Below are positions 24,794 through 33,496 of a stretch of DNA of 64,000 nucleotides, one piece after another; within the stretch, counting starts at the first letter, position 1, and the number at the start of each line of letters is the position of its first letter. The DNA is from CAYLNG01 sp964497855 (GTDB taxonomy: Bacteria; Verrucomicrobiota; Kiritimatiellia; SS1-B-03-39; UBA6053): NCBI GenBank assembly GCA_964497855.1, contig CAZCFM010000001.1:70310-134309 (forward strand), read 5' to 3'. Under the pieces are notes generated by a model, which was given only the letters and a program-made list of their open reading frames with translations, was not told the origin of the DNA and did not search any database. A program made the translations under genes and the position numbers.

Positions 24794-25693
24794 TCAGGGT
24801 GTGGGACTGGGCGCGGGTGTAGGCGTTGCAGGGAGGTCCACAAACTGATCGAGCTTCACCCGGAACAGAGATCGGCCTTCGTTGGAGATCAAAAGCGTTT
24901 CGTCATCCAGCCAGGCCAGGCCCTCGCATTGCTCCAGCGTCCAGTGGGGAATGCGCCAGTGTTTGCGTTTGCCGGCGAAAAAATCGTCGCCCTCCCCTGC
25001 CCTCTCGAACATCCAAATTCCGCTGTAGGTCAACACGGCCAGGCGGCGCCCGTCCGGGTGCAGGTCTGCGGCGGTGGCCTGGCCAATATTGTCCGCCTGC
25101 GCGACAAAGGTCAGCTCCTGTTCCTCGTCCCCGCCCGAATCGTCCAGCCGATAGAGGCGGATATTCCTGTCGGAGCGGTGTTTGGTGATGATGTAGAGTT
25201 TCTCCGCGTGCAGAAAAATGGATTCACAGTCAAAATTGAGTTTTTCAGGCGGAAATGCCTTCTGATCGGGATAACGAACGCGAATGCGACGGCGGAGCGG
25301 CAGGCTGGCGGGGATGTCGTCGCCGGGTTCATCGACGACATAGACGCAGAGATCGCGGCGCTTGTTGAGGTTGTTGCCCAGATCGGCAATCCAGAGTTGG
25401 CCCTTGCCATCGGAGGCAATGTCTTCCCAATCGACGTTGCGGGCGCCATCGATGCGGACGGGGCCGGACAGAGCGCGGCCCCCGGCGTCCAGGGCGAAAA
25501 TTTCGGCAGCGGATCCGCTGTCGTTGTGCGTCCAGAAACGGCCGTCGACCCGCGAGGATCGGGCGAGACCGGAGGATTCCGTGACGCGGACTTCCGCGAT
25601 GGTGGCGGCGGGCGTGGGCAGCGCCGAGGGATCAGGGGTGGCGATACCGAGGGTGCCCATGAGGGTGCGCGCAATGCGGTTGGTCAGAATCAT
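24794..25693 (-). CDS. Beta-propeller-like protein with Pro-rich C-terminal tail
   Basis: 299 residues, not assigned to a named family. Repeated beta-strand blades are visible: SGLARSSRVDGRFWTHNDSG, NVDWEDIASDGKGQLWIADLG, NFDCESIFLHAEKLYIITK, EGLAWLDDETLLISNEGR. They resemble the esterase-like/phytase-like and SdiA-regulated beta-propeller groups. The tail is a short Pro/Thr repeat (ATPTPAPSPTP). No clear signal peptide is seen, although the first residues may be cleaved or misassigned. The start overlaps the histidine kinase gene by ATGA, implying coupled synthesis. It could be a sensor or export-linked protein. Confidence 0.6.
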   Translation of the reverse strand: MILTNRIARTLMGTLGIATPDPSALPTPAATIAEVRVTESSGLARSSRVDGRFWTHNDSGSAAEIFALDAGGRALSGPVRIDGARNVDWEDIASDGKGQLWIADLGNNLNKRRDLCVYVVDEPGDDIPASLPLRRRIRVRYPDQKAFPPEKLNFDCESIFLHAEKLYIITKHRSDRNIRLYRLDDSGGDEEQELTFVAQADNIGQATAADLHPDGRRLAVLTYSGIWMFERAGEGDDFFAGKRKHWRIPHWTLEQCEGLAWLDDETLLISNEGRSLFRVKLDQFVDLPATPTPAPSPTP

Positions 25694-27108
25694 GTCGAAG
25701 TCTCCAGGGGAAGTTCGAGTCGAAAAATTGCGCCGCCCTCCGGACGGTTGGCTGCAAACAGTTGTCCCTGGTGCTGACGCGCCAGGTCCCGCGAAATCGC
25801 CAGTCCCAGCCCGAGGCCAAACTGTCCTCCGCCGCTTTTGGTGGTGACATTGGGTTCAAAAATCTTTTCCAGCAGATGCGCAGGGATTCCGTGCCCTTCA
25901 TCGGCCACTTCGATCCAGACCCGCGCCTCACCGCGTCCGCTGCGCAGCAAAATCTGCTTTCCCGGCGCGGTGGCGTCGCAGGCATTGGTGAGCAGATTGG
26001 TGAGGATTTGGTTGATCTCGCCGGCGCGGGCGGGAATTTCCGGAAGATCGGCGAGTTCCAGACGGAGATCGTAATGTTTGAGGCGGTGGTTGAGAACCAT
26101 CAGGGTGTCGCGCACACAGGTTTCGATGTCGACACGTCCCACCGAGCCTTCGTCCTGGCGACTGTAACTTTTGAGGCTTTTCACAAGACGGGTGATGCGG
26201 TCGTCGGCAATCTGTATCCCCCTCAGCGCGGCCCCCATTTCGAATATGCCGAGATTGTGCTCCACGACACTCACGCGGTTGGCGCGCAAATCCGGATCGA
26301 CGATATTCCGCGCGGCGGGCGTGAGACGCGAGACGCGCCGACAGAGGCTGCGGGGCAGGGATGAAAACTCGTTTTGCAGGCTTTCCAGGCGTTCGCGCGA
26401 TTCCTGGGTGCTCAGATACGGGGCAGCGCGCCCCTCCTCAAACAGAGTGCTGCGCTCGCCAGTGAACAGCGCCGGCAGGAGTCGCCCGAGTTGCTCCACG
26501 CTTTGCAGAAGCGAGGAGGAGGGGTTGTTGATTTCGTGGGCGATGCCGGCGAGGAGCTGTCCCATGACCGCCAGTTTTTCCCGGTGCACGAGCTGGTTGC
26601 GTGTGGTTTCGAGATCGACGAGCGCCTCGCGCAACGCGTTCCGCTCGGCCTCCAGCTCGCGGGTGAGGCCGCCCACTTTCAGGGTGAGGCCAACCACGCG
26701 GCGATAACGGTCGCTGAGATTGACGACCAGCAGTTCCTGGGTGATGCGGGCAAAGGCGGGATCTTCGGCGACTTCGCGTTCGAATTGATCGCGGCTGAGG
26801 CGCAGACAGAGCAGCGGCGTCACCGCGCGGATGGCCGTGAAGGAACTGCGCCCGGTCCAGAACGACAGAATGCCGAGCAACGAGCCGGGGCCGAGCAGGT
26901 CGAGCGAGGTGATGCCACCATCTGCGGCGGTTTTGGACAATTCGGCTGTGCCGTCGAGCAGGATAAAGAGAGACTCGTTGGTAGCCCCCTCCTCCAGAAT
27001 GCAGGCCCCCTGCGGGAAGCGGACGGGTTCCTGGCCGAGGGCGCGGGCACGATCCGCCAAGCGGCGGATGGCGTCGGGTGTCGAAGGAGACCTCAGGTCC
27101 GCGTCCAT
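25690..27108 (-). CDS. Sensor histidine kinase with N-terminal cyclic-nucleotide-binding-like domain
   Basis: 472 residues, apparently soluble. Residues about 25-140 form a CRP-like cNMP-binding domain (RFPQGACILEEGATNESLFILLDG), followed by a coiled linker (about 148-178). The dimerisation/phosphoacceptor region is KLAVMGQLLAGIAHEINNP with His191. The C-terminal ATPase domain has NLLTNACDAT (N box), GHGIPAHLLEKIFEP and a glycine-rich GGGQFGLGLGLAISRDLA. No transmembrane helix is visible, so it probably senses a cytoplasmic ligand. The response regulator is 6 bp upstream and is the obvious partner. Confidence 0.88.
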   Translation of the reverse strand: MDADLRSPSTPDAIRRLADRARALGQEPVRFPQGACILEEGATNESLFILLDGTAELSKTAADGGITSLDLLGPGSLLGILSFWTGRSSFTAIRAVTPLLCLRLSRDQFEREVAEDPAFARITQELLVVNLSDRYRRVVGLTLKVGGLTRELEAERNALREALVDLETTRNQLVHREKLAVMGQLLAGIAHEINNPSSSLLQSVEQLGRLLPALFTGERSTLFEEGRAAPYLSTQESRERLESLQNEFSSLPRSLCRRVSRLTPAARNIVDPDLRANRVSVVEHNLGIFEMGAALRGIQIADDRITRLVKSLKSYSRQDEGSVGRVDIETCVRDTLMVLNHRLKHYDLRLELADLPEIPARAGEINQILTNLLTNACDATAPGKQILLRSGRGEARVWIEVADEGHGIPAHLLEKIFEPNVTTKSGGGQFGLGLGLAISRDLARQHQGQLFAANRPEGGAIFRLELPLETST

Positions 27109-27114
27109 GGCCGG

Positions 27115-27609
27115 TCAACGGTCTTCCGTGAACTGCCGACGGAGATAATCGCCCAGCTCGGCCACATCGAGCTGCTTCAGGTAGGGCATGGGATTGAGGT
27201 CCATGTCTTTGATGAAAATGCTCAACTGTCGGCGGGCCACGCGCAGGAGTTCGCCGCGTTCCCAGGGTTTGGCGATATAATGGGCCAGGCCGGCTTCGTT
27301 GACCGCCTTGATGGTGGCGTCGAGACCTGCCTGACCGGTCAGCAGCACGTTGCGGGTGGGAATCCAGCGAGGGTCGTGTTCAAGTTCGACCATGAAGTCG
27401 ACCCCCGTGACGCCGGGCATGATGTGGTCGCAAAAGAGGACGCCCACAAAGTCGCCATCGGCGGCGATGCGTTCGAGGGCCTCGCGGGCCTCGGCGGCAT
27501 TGGCGGCGGTTTCGACGGGGAAGAGGTCTTCGAGCACTTCCAGCTCGCGCACCACGGCGTCGAGCACATCGGGTTCATCGTCCACGCAGAGAATATGTAT
27601 TTGTTTCAT
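27115..27609 (-). CDS. Response regulator, receiver domain with short C-terminal extension
   Basis: 164 residues. The receiver domain has acidic residues in CVDDEPD, the phosphoacceptor Asp in LFCDHIMPGVTG, Thr in VLLTGQAG and Lys in HYIAKPWE. The 'HYIAKPW' phrase is common in receivers of RpfG-type and kinase-linked regulators. About 35 C-terminal residues (IFIKDMDLNPMPYLKQLDV) form no recognised output domain, so it may signal by protein contact or back to the kinase. Start ATG 27609 follows AGGAGACC. It lies 21 bp after the SLC13-type transporter. Confidence 0.88.
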   Translation of the reverse strand: MKQIHILCVDDEPDVLDAVVRELEVLEDLFPVETAANAAEAREALERIAADGDFVGVLFCDHIMPGVTGVDFMVELEHDPRWIPTRNVLLTGQAGLDATIKAVNEAGLAHYIAKPWERGELLRVARRQLSIFIKDMDLNPMPYLKQLDVAELGDYLRRQFTEDR

Positions 27610-27630
27610 GGGGTCTCCTGTCAAGAGGGC

Positions 27631-29037
27631 TTAGATGATCAGCGGCCAAACGGCAAGCCCGAACAAAAGGCTGAACACAATACCCAGGATACCCACGACC
27701 GCCCCGGCTTTCAGAAGATCGGAGGTGTCGATCAGTCCGGTGGACAGGGCAATGGCGTTGGGCGGGGTGGAAATCGGGAGCAGGTTGGAATAGCTGACGA
27801 TAATGCCGATGACCACGATGGGGATGATCATTTGCGCCTCGGTGCCGCCCTGGGGCAACATCGCGATGGCAATCGGCACAAGGATGGTCGCACTCACCGT
27901 GTGGGAAACGAGGTTGGCCACGGCAAAACCGACGAGGGCGAAAAGCAGGACCAGCATCATGGGCGAAACCGCGCTCCAGTCCACCAGTTGAATCATCCAG
28001 ACGGCCAGGCCGGTCTGCTGAAGGCTCAGTCCCAGCGAGATTCCCCCGGCCACTAGCCAGAGGACTTCCCAGGCATAGCCGCGCACATCTTTTTTGTCCA
28101 ACACACCAAACGCGGGCATGAGAACGAGAGGCAGGAACGCCACCACCATGGAATTCATGCCATGCAGGGTTTCCGTGACCCACAACAGGACCGTTGTCCC
28201 GAAAATCACGTAACAGCCGATGGCCTTCGGACTGCGGTCAAAGGTTCCCGAAATCGAAAGTTCGAAACGCTCGATGCCGGGCGGGAACAATCGGCAGAGA
28301 AAAAACCAGGTCAGGCCCATGGTAAGGATCACCAGGGGAACCGCCATCAGCATCCAGGTACTGAACGGGATCACTATCCCCGCACGCTGAAGGGCAGCAA
28401 TGACAACAGCGTTCGGCGGCGTGCCAATGGGGGTGGCGATCCCGCCGATGTTGGCACCGACGGGGATGGCCAGGGCGATGAGTTTGCGGAAGGGGTCTTT
28501 GTCGGGTACCGCCGCCACGATGGGCAGCGCGACTGTCATCATCATCGCCGTGGTCGCGGTGTTGGACATGAAGGCGGAGAGGATGCCCGTGACGGTCATC
28601 ACGCCCAGGGCCACCAGTTTCGGCTTGCTGCCAAAGGGTTTCAGGAGAATGCGGGTCAGGCTGCGGTCCAGCGAATACTTCTCTGCCGCGCGGGCGAGGC
28701 TGAAGCCCCCGAGAAACAGAATGAGAATGGGATTGGCGAGGGTGCCGTAGAATTCCGTGTAACGTGGGGCTTTGTAGGCATCGCCCATCAGACGCTGCAA
28801 CAGGGGCAGGATCGGGCTCTGATCCGACAGCAGCAGGACCTGGCAGAGAATGACCGCCAGGCTCGTGGCGTAAATCGGGATGGGTTCGGTCATCCAGAAG
28901 ACCGCCGCCATCACAAAGATGCCAAGACCGATGTGTCCGGCGGTCGATAACCCCGCAAACCCGCAAAATGGAAACAGGATCAAAGCGCCAAGGCCCAGAA
29001 TGAGACCAATGATTTTTTTCAGGGGATAGGATTTCAC
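27631..29037 (-). CDS. SLC13/DASS-family sodium-dependent anion symporter
   Basis: 468 residues with about a dozen helices. The two conserved sodium/substrate motifs of this family are present: SNTATTAMMM with IGTPPNAVVI in the first half, and NLVSHTVSATIL with ISTPPNAIAL in the second (His replaces Asn in the second SNT). It likely imports dicarboxylate, sulfate or another divalent anion. GTG 29037 is chosen because GGAG is 7 bases upstream and the length is then family-typical. The longer reading to 29202 would overlap the opposite gene's promoter region. It heads the regulator/kinase gene run. Confidence 0.85.
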   Translation of the reverse strand: MKSYPLKKIIGLILGLGALILFPFCGFAGLSTAGHIGLGIFVMAAVFWMTEPIPIYATSLAVILCQVLLLSDQSPILPLLQRLMGDAYKAPRYTEFYGTLANPILILFLGGFSLARAAEKYSLDRSLTRILLKPFGSKPKLVALGVMTVTGILSAFMSNTATTAMMMTVALPIVAAVPDKDPFRKLIALAIPVGANIGGIATPIGTPPNAVVIAALQRAGIVIPFSTWMLMAVPLVILTMGLTWFFLCRLFPPGIERFELSISGTFDRSPKAIGCYVIFGTTVLLWVTETLHGMNSMVVAFLPLVLMPAFGVLDKKDVRGYAWEVLWLVAGGISLGLSLQQTGLAVWMIQLVDWSAVSPMMLVLLFALVGFAVANLVSHTVSATILVPIAIAMLPQGGTEAQMIIPIVVIGIIVSYSNLLPISTPPNAIALSTGLIDTSDLLKAGAVVGILGIVFSLLFGLAVWPLII

Positions 29038-29075
29038 AGGGAGGCTCCAGAAGGAAATTGAAGGCCTTCGCCTTA

Positions 29076-29087
29076 GTGCAGCTGCAC
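29076..29087. promoter_or_regulatory. 12-bp palindrome between divergent symporter and fasciclin genes
   Basis: GTGCAGCTGCAC is a perfect 12-bp palindrome, 38 bp upstream of the symporter GTG start and 113 bp upstream of the fasciclin start. It is a candidate operator in a 163-bp divergent region. No strong -35/-10 pair was recognised. Confidence 0.3.
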
Positions 29088-29200
29088 GAGAATGCAATCC
29101 TCCGGCGAAATCATTCGTGGACATGTGTAAGGAACCCCGGGGCGCTGCGTTGTATCCATGTACTGTTTCCACACAAACAAACCTCACCGGAGTATTCATC

Positions 29201-29692
29201 ATGTTTCAACAATTGACCAAAGTGCTGTTCGTAACCGTTGCCACCCTCGGATTCTCAACTCTTCGCGCTGCCGCGCCTGCCGACATTGTCGACACCGCAG
29301 TCGCCGCTGGTTCCTTCAAAACCCTCGTCGCCGCCGTTCAGGCCGCCGGCTTGGTGGACGCCCTTAAAGGCGAAGGTCCCCTCACTGTCTTCGCTCCCAC
29401 CGACGAAGCCTTTGCCGCCCTTCCCGCCGGCACGGTTGAAGAGCTTCTCAAACCGGAAAACAAAGCCAAACTGGCCGCCATCCTCACCTATCATGTCGTC
29501 GCCGGCAAAGTAACCGCCGCTGACGTTGTCAAACTCGAATCCGCGACCACTCTTCAGGGTCAGGATGTAAAAATTGCCGTGAAAGACGGCAAAGTCATGA
29601 TCAACAATGCCACCGTGGTCAAAGCCGATATCATGACCTCCAACGGCGTGATTCACGTGATCGATACCGTGATCCTTCCCCCCAGCAACTAA
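29201..29692 (+). CDS. Exported fasciclin-domain protein
   Basis: 163 residues. A signal peptide (MFQQLTKVLFVTVATLGFSTLRAAA) is followed by one FAS1 domain: DIVDTAVAAGSFKTLVAAVQAAGL, the H1 motif LTVFAPTDEAFAALP, the YHVV signature and the C-terminal NGVIHVIDTVILPP. FAS1 domains mediate adhesion or protein-protein contacts at the cell surface or in the periplasm. Start ATG 29201 follows CACCGGAG and places the signal peptide correctly. A strong terminator follows at once, so it is monocistronic. Confidence 0.93.
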   Translation: MFQQLTKVLFVTVATLGFSTLRAAAPADIVDTAVAAGSFKTLVAAVQAAGLVDALKGEGPLTVFAPTDEAFAALPAGTVEELLKPENKAKLAAILTYHVVAGKVTAADVVKLESATTLQGQDVKIAVKDGKVMINNATVVKADIMTSNGVIHVIDTVILPPSN

Positions 29693-29717
29693 TACAAATC
29701 CAACGTGGAAACGTACT

Positions 29718-29745
29718 GCTCCCGGTTCAGGCCGGGAGCTTTTTC
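29718..29745 (+). terminator. Rho-independent terminator of the fasciclin gene
   Basis: GCTCCCGG and CCGGGAGC form an 8-bp GC-rich stem with a 6-nt loop, directly followed by five T on the plus strand. The hairpin overlaps the 3' end of the convergent MFS gene (stop at 29727-29729). Confidence 0.88.
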
Positions 29746-30929
29746 TGTTTCCGCAGGCCGAACACCGGCAGCAGGCCCAGGGCGAACACGAGGGCAAAGA
29801 CGCGGAGGGTGATGCCATAGCCACCGCTGAGTTCGCGGATGTGCGCGACCAACAAGGGGCCAACGATGCCCGCCGCCGCCCAGGCGGTCAGCAGCCGCCC
29901 GTAGATCACGGAAAGATGCGCGTTGCCAAAAAGGTCTCCGACGTAGGCCGGAACGGTAGCAAATCCGCCCCCGTAACAACTCAGGATCAGAAAAACCAGC
30001 GCTTGAAAAAGCAAAGGGTGGGTCACGCGGGGCAGCAGCAGAAATGCGGCCGCCTGGAGAAAGAAAAACAGAAGCCAGGTCACATGGCGGCCGATGCCAT
30101 CGCTCACGCTCGACCATCCGATACGACCAAGGCCGTTAAAGAGTCCCATGAGGCCGACCATGGCGGCGGCGCTGGCGGCCGACATTCCCGTCATTTCGAT
30201 CGCCAGAGGCGAAGCGGTGGAGATGATGGCGATGCCGCAGCAGATGTTCAAAAAGAAGACCAGCCACAGGAGATAGAAGCGTGGGTCGCGCATCACGGTT
30301 CCAACGGGAAGGGAACTTCCCTCCGTTTTCTTTTTCGGGAAACGATCCGCGAAATCCGCCGGCGGATTCTGCAGGACCAGCGAGGACAGGCCCATGAGCA
30401 GGGCGTAGCCGGCCGCCAGCATGAAAAACGTGTTGGATATGCCGCGTAGCGGAATGCTTTGAGCAATGATCGGTCCGGCCAGAAGCGCCCCGAAGCCGAA
30501 ACCCATTGTGGCTAGACCGGTTGCAAAACCACGGCGGTCCGGGAACCATTTCACCAGTGTGGCCACCGGGGAGACGTAGCCGATGCCCAACCCGATGCCG
30601 GCAATGAGCCCATACCCCGCATAAAAGCCCCAGCGGGAGGAGGCGTTGACCGAAACGGCCGACAACACAAGACCCAGCACAAAGAAAAACGTGGCGATCA
30701 GACAACTGCGGCGGGGCCCCAGGCGTTCGACTCGTTTGCCTCCGAAAGCCGCCGAAAGCCCCAGGAATAAAATGGCCAGACTGAAGGCCAGCGAGACCTG
30801 GCTGTTGGTCCAGTCCAACGATTTCTGCAACGGCGCTTTCCAGACGCTGTACGCGTACACGGAACCAATCGAAACGTGAATGCCTACGGCGGCGGCGGCG
30901 ATCAACCAACGATGAAGAAATGGATTCAT
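29727..30929 (-). CDS. MFS transporter, oxalate/formate antiporter (OFA)-like
   Basis: 400 residues with twelve predicted helices. The N-terminal segment IGSVYAYSVWKAPLQKSLDW and the helix 4-5 segment GIGLGIGYVSPVATLVKWFPDRRGFATGL are characteristic of the OFA/OxlT subfamily. Family members exchange organic anions such as oxalate, formate or related acids; the substrate is not determinable here. Start MNPFLHRW is used because it gives the conserved length. It lies 56 bp after the APS kinase gene on the same strand and could be part of that transcript. Confidence 0.85.
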   Translation of the reverse strand: MNPFLHRWLIAAAAVGIHVSIGSVYAYSVWKAPLQKSLDWTNSQVSLAFSLAILFLGLSAAFGGKRVERLGPRRSCLIATFFFVLGLVLSAVSVNASSRWGFYAGYGLIAGIGLGIGYVSPVATLVKWFPDRRGFATGLATMGFGFGALLAGPIIAQSIPLRGISNTFFMLAAGYALLMGLSSLVLQNPPADFADRFPKKKTEGSSLPVGTVMRDPRFYLLWLVFFLNICCGIAIISTASPLAIEMTGMSAASAAAMVGLMGLFNGLGRIGWSSVSDGIGRHVTWLLFFFLQAAAFLLLPRVTHPLLFQALVFLILSCYGGGFATVPAYVGDLFGNAHLSVIYGRLLTAWAAAGIVGPLLVAHIRELSGGYGITLRVFALVFALGLLPVFGLRKQKKLPA

Positions 30930-30985
30930 GCGCGCGGCCCCTATGGAGTCCACAGATTTTTGCAATCCAGGAAAGACGCCCGCGT

Positions 30986-31576
30986 TCAGAGCCCGCCCAG
31001 ATCGGCGGGAATACGGTTCAGGTTTTCGAGGAGAGATTCAAGGGCTTCGAGCGAGCACTCGAGGGTCAATCTGGAAGTATTCAGGGAGAGATCCGGGGCC
31101 TCCGGGGCTTCAAAAGGCGAATCGATACCGGTAAAGTTTGAAATTTCGCCCTTGCGGGCTTTGCGGTAGAGGCCTTTGACGTCGCGGGCTTCGCAGACGT
31201 CCAGAGGGGTCGAGATGTAAATTTCCTGAAAACGCTGGGAGCCAATAATGTTCCGGGCGAGACGGCGGCTTTCGCGGAGGGGGGAGATGAAGGCGGTGAT
31301 CACCACAACCCCGGCGTCGGCCATGAGGGCGGCGACTTCGGCGAGGCGACGGAGGTTTTCCGTGCGGTCAGGAATGGAGAAGCCCAGATCTTTGCACAGG
31401 CCCGTGCGGATGCAATCGCCGTCCAGGACAGTGGCGAGGATGCGGCGCCGGAGCAGTCGGGCCAGCAAGGCATCGGCGATGGTGGATTTGCCGGCGCCGG
31501 AGAGTCCGGTGAACCAGAGGACAACTCCTTTTTGACCGAGGAGGGCTTCACGCAGGCGGGTTGGGTTTTCGGTCAC
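30986..31576 (-). CDS. cysC: Adenylylsulfate kinase (APS kinase)
   Basis: This 196-residue cytoplasmic enzyme phosphorylates adenylylsulfate to PAPS, the activated sulfate donor. The P-loop is GLSGAGKST (about 24-32). Other diagnostic segments are LDGDCIRTGLCKDLGFS, DRTENLRRLAEVA, AFISPLRESRR and KGLYRKARKGEISNFTGIDSP. The start overlaps the O-antigen-ligase-like gene by ATGA. No sulfurylase or PAPS reductase is nearby. That arrangement favours a PAPS supply for a sulfotransferase acting on the exopolysaccharide over assimilation, though this is inference. Confidence 0.93.
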   Translation of the reverse strand: MTENPTRLREALLGQKGVVLWFTGLSGAGKSTIADALLARLLRRRILATVLDGDCIRTGLCKDLGFSIPDRTENLRRLAEVAALMADAGVVVITAFISPLRESRRLARNIIGSQRFQEIYISTPLDVCEARDVKGLYRKARKGEISNFTGIDSPFEAPEAPDLSLNTSRLTLECSLEALESLLENLNRIPADLGGL

Positions 31577-33492
31577 GGGGTCTCCGCTGGGGAACTGCGC
31601 TCGCGAAGGAGCTGACGCAGGTGTTGTTGGTTGAGGGTAATTTGGCGGTTGCCGGGTTTCCGTTGGGCGGCCACGTTAAATGCCGCAAGAGATTCCTCCA
31701 GACGTCCTGCGTGTTTGAGCGCCAGCCCATATTGCACGCGGACTTCGGTTTCGTACGGGGCCAGTCGCAGGAGTTCCTCGAGTCCGGCCAACGCGGTTTC
31801 GCGGTCATTTTCCATTCGGGCGAGTTCGACGAGTCCCGCTCGGGCGATACGGTCGTAGGGATTCCACCGAAGGGCGGTTTCGTAAGCCTGTCGGCTGCGG
31901 GCGATGTGGTCACTGCGGCGGACGGGATCGCGCATCCAGAAGGCTTTGGAGCGTTCCTCGAAGCCCAGTTCAGTCCACCCGCGGGCCTTGAAAGGAGTCC
32001 ATCGGCGCAGGACGGAGGCGGCGCGGCTGGCCGCGATTTCGTCCTGACGGATCGTCGCTGCATCCAGCTGGTACTCTGCGAGGGATCCGATGAACAGGAC
32101 AGGGAATGCAGCGAGCAGCGTCAGCGCGATCAATAACGCGGGCAGCGGCAGCCAGCGGGAGAGCGCGGGGGACAGTCGTTTGCGTTTCCAGACGGCGAGC
32201 TGCAGACCGCGTCCGTCGAGGCATCCGAGAAGGAGAACCAGCGACATGGCGGAACCGATGATGTGCAGGTTGAAATCAAAGACCGCGTGTACAAGCACGG
32301 CCACCAGCAGCGAAAGCATGGCGAAGGGCACCATGGCCCGACCGGGATCGGCGCAGCGCAGGCCGGCGCGAAGGAACCGGATGAGGATCGTCACGATGCC
32401 GATGATCAAAAGTGCCGCGATCGGCCATCCATATTCAGCAATCAGATGCAGAAATTCGTTGTGAGCGTATTCAATGTACAGCTTGTCGTGAAAGTGTTCG
32501 CGATAGCGATCAAAGACGTGGCGGTAGACCCCGGGACCAGCCCCCCAAAAGCCCTCGCCCTCGATCATGCTCCAGGTGTCGGGCCAAAAGGCGCGGATAC
32601 GAATGTCCGTCTTTGCGTGTTGCACGCGTTCGCGGAAGGCCGGAGCCATGTGCCAGAGGGCACTGAAGGTCAGGGCCGCAAGAACGATCAGCGCGGCGAG
32701 GGTTGCGACACTCCGTTTCCATCCGCGGCGGAGAGCTGAGCAAAAAAACCAGGTGAAAAGTCCGGCGGCGAGACCCAGCCACCCGGAGCGGGAAAGGGTC
32801 AGACCCAGGGCGGGTACTGCGGGGAGGAGCGTGTAGCCGGCAATGAGTCGCAGCGGAACGCCAGCGGAAGGCGTGGAGACCAGAATGACGGCGAGAAGGA
32901 TGCCCAGGTGGATAACCTGCGCAAAATGGTTGGGGCAGATGAAAGTGCCGCTCGCGCGCATCCCGTAACTGGCGGGGCGTGGAAGCCAGAGCACTTCGGC
33001 ACGGCCCTGCACCTGAAGCCAGAGGGCGTACATGGAGATCAGACAGACAAGAAGCAAAAAAGTCCCCAACACGGCTTTCCAAACACTGCGGCGGTTGCAC
33101 AGGTCGGAAAAACTGATGTAGAAGAGAAGTCCGGCGCTGAGTTGCATCCATTCCGTCCATGCCTGAAACGGCACCCTGGGAAAGAACATCGCACGGACAA
33201 AGACGTACAGGCATAGAAAGGCCCAGAGAGCGGAACCCGGGGGTGGGGAGAGGCTAATCGGCTCCCGTCGAGCCACACGCAGGGTCAGGAACTGACAAAT
33301 CGAGACGACCAGCAGGCCTATAATCCAGAAAGGGGCGGAGGCCCAGAACTGGGTGCCCCCGTAGAGCAGCACCATCCCAACGACGGACAAGACGAGCCCC
33401 GCACAAAGGGCAGGATCCAAACCCGAAGTTCCGGCAGTGGGGGAGAGGACTTCGGCGCGGGGGCGGCGGCTTTTGGATCGTTCCGTGCCCAT
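31573..33492 (-). CDS. O-antigen ligase/polymerase-like membrane protein with C-terminal TPR
   Basis: 639 residues with about twelve predicted helices. A large loop around 290-370 holds RAFWPDTWSMIEGEGFWGAGPG and YAHNEFLHLIAEYGWPIA, the 'HNEFLH' phrase typical of Wzy_C/WaaL-type enzymes. The last 130 or so residues form TPR-like helices (RSRQAYETALRWNPYDRIARAGLVE and the following repeat). It probably polymerises or ligates a lipid-linked glycan in the periplasm. It lies 4 bp after the Wza-like gene and overlaps cysC, within the exopolysaccharide locus. Confidence 0.85.
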   Translation of the reverse strand: MGTERSKSRRPRAEVLSPTAGTSGLDPALCAGLVLSVVGMVLLYGGTQFWASAPFWIIGLLVVSICQFLTLRVARREPISLSPPPGSALWAFLCLYVFVRAMFFPRVPFQAWTEWMQLSAGLLFYISFSDLCNRRSVWKAVLGTFLLLVCLISMYALWLQVQGRAEVLWLPRPASYGMRASGTFICPNHFAQVIHLGILLAVILVSTPSAGVPLRLIAGYTLLPAVPALGLTLSRSGWLGLAAGLFTWFFCSALRRGWKRSVATLAALIVLAALTFSALWHMAPAFRERVQHAKTDIRIRAFWPDTWSMIEGEGFWGAGPGVYRHVFDRYREHFHDKLYIEYAHNEFLHLIAEYGWPIAALLIIGIVTILIRFLRAGLRCADPGRAMVPFAMLSLLVAVLVHAVFDFNLHIIGSAMSLVLLLGCLDGRGLQLAVWKRKRLSPALSRWLPLPALLIALTLLAAFPVLFIGSLAEYQLDAATIRQDEIAASRAASVLRRWTPFKARGWTELGFEERSKAFWMRDPVRRSDHIARSRQAYETALRWNPYDRIARAGLVELARMENDRETALAGLEELLRLAPYETEVRVQYGLALKHAGRLEESLAAFNVAAQRKPGNRQITLNQQHLRQLLRERSSPAETP

Positions 33493-33496
33493 GAAC

